Positions 61,319-64,000 of a stretch of DNA of 64,000 nucleotides are shown in pieces. The translations under genes were made by a program, and so were the position numbers. How positions within the stretch are numbered: position 1 is the stretch's first letter; the number at the start of each line of letters is the position of its first letter. The stretch spans positions 15,850,105 to 15,914,104 of the forward strand of contig CM119267.1 of assembly GCA_051294375.1 (NCBI GenBank), read 5' to 3'. The notes beneath the pieces were generated by a model. The model made no database searches, was not told where the DNA came from, and saw only the letters and a program-made list of their open reading frames with translations. The stretch comes from Paraspadella gotoi (taxonomy: Eukaryota; Chaetognatha).

Positions 61319-62633
61319 ATGAGTGGACAGCGATCTCGCGGGAGGGGCCGCGGCGGCGTTGGAGGCCGCGGAGCCGCCGCCCACTATGGAACCGAATTTG
61401 AAGGAAGGGGAGGCGGAAGAGGCGGCAGAAGCGGCGGGCCTGGAACCTATCCGTATTCCGGACATTATCCCGATCCTTACTATGACCCCTACTACGGCAA
61501 CGCCCCTAACCAAACGTATTCCACCCGTTATCCCAACGTCAATTATTCTCAATCGTACCCCCCACCACCACCCCCACCTCCGATACGAGGAGGTTGGGGG
61601 CGCGGAAAGCAGGGATTAGGTTACAACTCTAAGACCAAGGGTTATGAAACAATGGAAGAAACGAAAGCAGCTCCAGTAGCGCCGGTTGAACCGCCTCCTG
61701 TCGTGGAAGGATATGCGGAGGAGGGCATGGACGCTTCACCGTCGACAGGTAATAAATGACAATTACTTGAATTGGAGCCGGGCACATTTGACGACAACTT
61801 TGAGAGTGAGCCAGGATGTGAGCATTTGTGTCGAATCCTAAGTGACAATTAACATCATCCATTTGTTTCATTTTGAAGCGCAATTTTCGTCTTCCTTTTT
61901 TTCAGGCATCGACTACGAAAAAAGTCAATACAAGTGCTACGTTTGCAACATATGGACGAACACGGAAGTCATTCTCAACACGCACCTCTCCGGGAAAACA
62001 CACATAAAGAAATTGGAGCAGGCCGGCCCTAACTCTTTCCTCCCACCCGTTAGCCTCGGCCCCGTCCCGGTTAACGAACTAATGAAAGCGGAAAGAGTCA
62101 AAACCGGGGACAAACGTAAATTTAGCGACATCGATCCCACCAACAAGGGGCACTTCACTTGCGAAGTTTGCACTTTGGAGTTTAATTCCCGCGTCGTCTT
62201 CGAGACTCACATTCAAGGAAAGAAACACGCCCGTATGTTGAAAGTCATAGAAGAGATAAAGTCGGAAAATGTGGAAGTGAGCTGTACCGTTTGCAACTTC
62301 ATCGCTACCAGCGACGTGCATCTCAAGGCTCATCTCGAAGGAAAGAATCACAAGAGGAAAATGGAGGCGAGCGGGAAGACGTTGACTGACGACGGGGCCA
62401 CTTCGTCGTCGTTCGGACTTCCGAAGGCAAAAAAAGCCAGGGACTCAGTTTGGGATGGATATTACGAAGAAACGGGAGAAACGAACGAAGATGAAGGGGG
62501 ATACGAGAATTACGAAGGTTACGAAGGCTACGAAGAAGGCTTTGGAGGTGGTTACGAAGGTGGTTATGAGGGAGGCTATGAGGAAACATACGAGGGTAAC
62601 GGCGAAGGCGATAGAGGTTATTATGGCTACTAG
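61319..62633 (+). CDS. Matrin-type (U1-like) C2H2 zinc-finger protein
   Basis: Exons 61319-61748 and 61906-62633 give about 385 aa. The N-terminus is an Arg/Gly-rich RGG stretch (SRGRGRGGVGGRG), then a Tyr/Pro-rich segment with an eight-Pro run. Three U1-type fingers follow in exon 2: CYVC then HLSGKTH, CEVC then HIQGKKH, and CTVC then HLEGKNH. Each has the long CxxC to HxxxxxH spacing typical of double-stranded RNA-binding fingers (ZFR, ZNF346, ZNF385, ZMAT). The C-terminus repeats GYEGYEEGFGGGYEGGYEGG-type Gly/Tyr/Glu motifs. A nuclear RNA-binding role is inferred from the domains; I cannot assign an orthologue. Confidence 0.85.
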
Positions 62634-63505
62634 GCAGGTGATGAATGGAATATATTTTGCAAGGAGCACAATGAAATTCTTGTAAAGTACATACCATCCT
62701 TTCCTTGCCTTATTACTGATCACGCCAAGCTACACTTCAACCAGAGAAGCTGCCGATTTTTATTAAACGAGGTACCGCCAGCCGAAATTAAACTCGGTGT
62801 AGATGGTTGACGTTCCTCTTTTTTTTTCCCCCTATTTTTTTAAAAATTAATTCAAACTAAGTTATGGGTTACTTTTAGTTTTACTAGTTATTTTAATTGA
62901 AAAAACTTTTCAAAATCAAAAATACAAAAATAAAATTTAAAACAAAATTATTTGGTATTATTTATAACTTATGTTTGAATTGATTTTTCAGAAATTTTGC
63001 TTCTTAGTATGAATTTAAAGACTATATTAATTCCGATGCGAGATTGATAAACAGTTAAGTCGCAACACTATAAGTATAACTTTTATCTTATTACAAAAAT
63101 TAGTTTATAAGCTAGTAAGATTTTGTAAAATATTTTTTTCTTAATATACGTCATTACTTAATTTCCAGTTTCAAAAGAAAAGTGTTAGTATGATCGAAAG
63201 GGATATTTTATATTTATTAACTACGATTAAATAAATTGATTTCATTTGCTTTTTCACCTGAACATTTCATATTACCTTAGGATTCCGATCAATGGACGGG
63301 GGATGGTAAACTGATAAAACGGAGGATTCTAATCGTGTCTCGTTGATGTCATCTGTTGCGACTTAAAAGCAAATTCCCATGTAATTATCCATTGTTTTTT
63401 CACCTACGTAGCAATCAATATATTCATTATGCATTTTTGATTTCATTAGGGCCCAATTCATAATTGTCACTGTTTCAAATTAAAGCATCTTTCGTTCAGT
63501 TGATA
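62634..63505. other. Intergenic
   Basis: AT-rich, with no gene seen. A short pyrimidine-rich run and TTCAG end at 63499, six bases before the next start codon. Confidence 0.5.
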
Positions 63506-64000
63506 ATGACATCTCTTAAAATATTTCGAGGATATCTTTCGCCGAATTACGTTTGCAAAAGGCACTTTTTCCTCAGTTCTGTCAATAGCCAAAACAAGAC
63601 GGAATCGAGCTCGGAATTCGATTCCCGATTCGTCAAAAGCTTGTGGCAACGAAATATACAGCCGCGGCAGAAGGGCTCGGGAAACCTAGAGGCTGAGCCT
63701 GTTTCTAGTGATTCCTTTGGTTCTCTCGCCCAAAAAGACTTCGTCGAGAGAATAGCGAATCTTCAAAGAACTTGGGGTCTCGATGGTATGGCCGACGACG
63801 ATAACGTCACGTCTTCACTCGTCCCGCAAGCGACACCGAAGTCGGATAGGGAAAGCGACAAACCGTCTTTGCTATTCCCTGCCGAGACGCTAAAAACCAA
63901 ATCCAAGGCCAGGTCCCACTTCCGTTTTACTTCCAGGAGGGCGGGAAGAAGAACCGTAGAGTGGTATGAGGAAAAGATCCAATCCTTTGTTGAAAAAGGT
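63506..64000 (+). CDS. 5' part of a probable mitochondrial protein, PTCD1-like
   Basis: An open frame runs from the ATG at 63506 to the end of the window (165 codons), so the gene is partial. The first 30 residues (MTSLKIFRGYLSPNYVCKRH) are basic and free of acids, as in a mitochondrial presequence. A polar linker follows. The last residues seen, RRTVEWYEEKIQSFVEKG, resemble the segment that opens the pentatricopeptide array of PTCD1 (a WY pair followed by a first PPR helix). The evidence is thin and other mitochondrial RNA-binding proteins are possible. Confidence 0.45.
   Translation, partial: MTSLKIFRGYLSPNYVCKRHFFLSSVNSQNKTESSSEFDSRFVKSLWQRNIQPRQKGSGNLEAEPVSSDSFGSLAQKDFVERIANLQRTWGLDGMADDDNVTSSLVPQATPKSDRESDKPSLLFPAETLKTKSKARSHFRFTSRRAGRRTVEWYEEKIQSFVEKG

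Overview
The window is nuclear DNA from an animal. Genes have several exons with short GT-AG introns, a pyrimidine tract precedes most acceptors, and (GA)n microsatellites are frequent. The gene set is metazoan: a JADE histone-acetylation scaffold, a Nodal-like TGF-beta ligand, OCRL/INPP5B, a RASAL/RASA4 RasGAP, DNA ligase III and TAF6. I cannot name the phylum. All exon models were read by eye from splice signals, reading-frame phase and remembered family patterns; no search was run.

Layout. 1.66-9.96 kb, minus strand: a RASAL1/RASA4-type Ras GTPase-activating protein (two C2 domains, RasGAP, PH, BTK motif). Its conserved blocks are joined only through several single-base frame breaks, and a 25-N assembly gap interrupts it. 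10.7-13.6 kb, plus: a predicted multi-pass membrane protein whose large intron holds two copies of a tRNA-derived SINE-like element and whose stop codon lies in a long inverted repeat. 14.3-18.5 kb, plus: a long alpha-helical repeat protein ending in a dynein-stalk-like microtubule-binding segment. 19.3-34.5 kb, plus: a 22-exon JADE/Rhinoceros-type PHD protein of about 2,614 residues. A two-exon Nodal-like gene lies inside its intron 10 on the opposite strand. 35.1-64 kb, plus: MRPS22, C2orf69, TEX10, CLPB, OCRL, LENG8, LIG3, MRPS27, TAF6, a three-finger matrin-type zinc-finger gene, and the 5' part of a probable mitochondrial (PTCD1-like) gene.

The plus-strand array is notable. Several neighbours are only 46-156 bp apart, and nearly every start codon from 14 kb on follows a pyrimidine tract plus AG by 0-35 nt. 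This is the pattern expected from spliced-leader trans-splicing of polycistronic transcripts. Six of the eleven genes in the 35-64 kb array encode known or probable mitochondrial proteins (mS22, C2orf69, CLPB, LIG3, mS27 and the PTCD1-like gene).

The strongest candidates for something undescribed are the helical-repeat/dynein-stalk protein, the Nodal-like gene nested in JADE with a repeat array of glycosylation sequons in its prodomain, and the inferred operon-like trans-spliced array.
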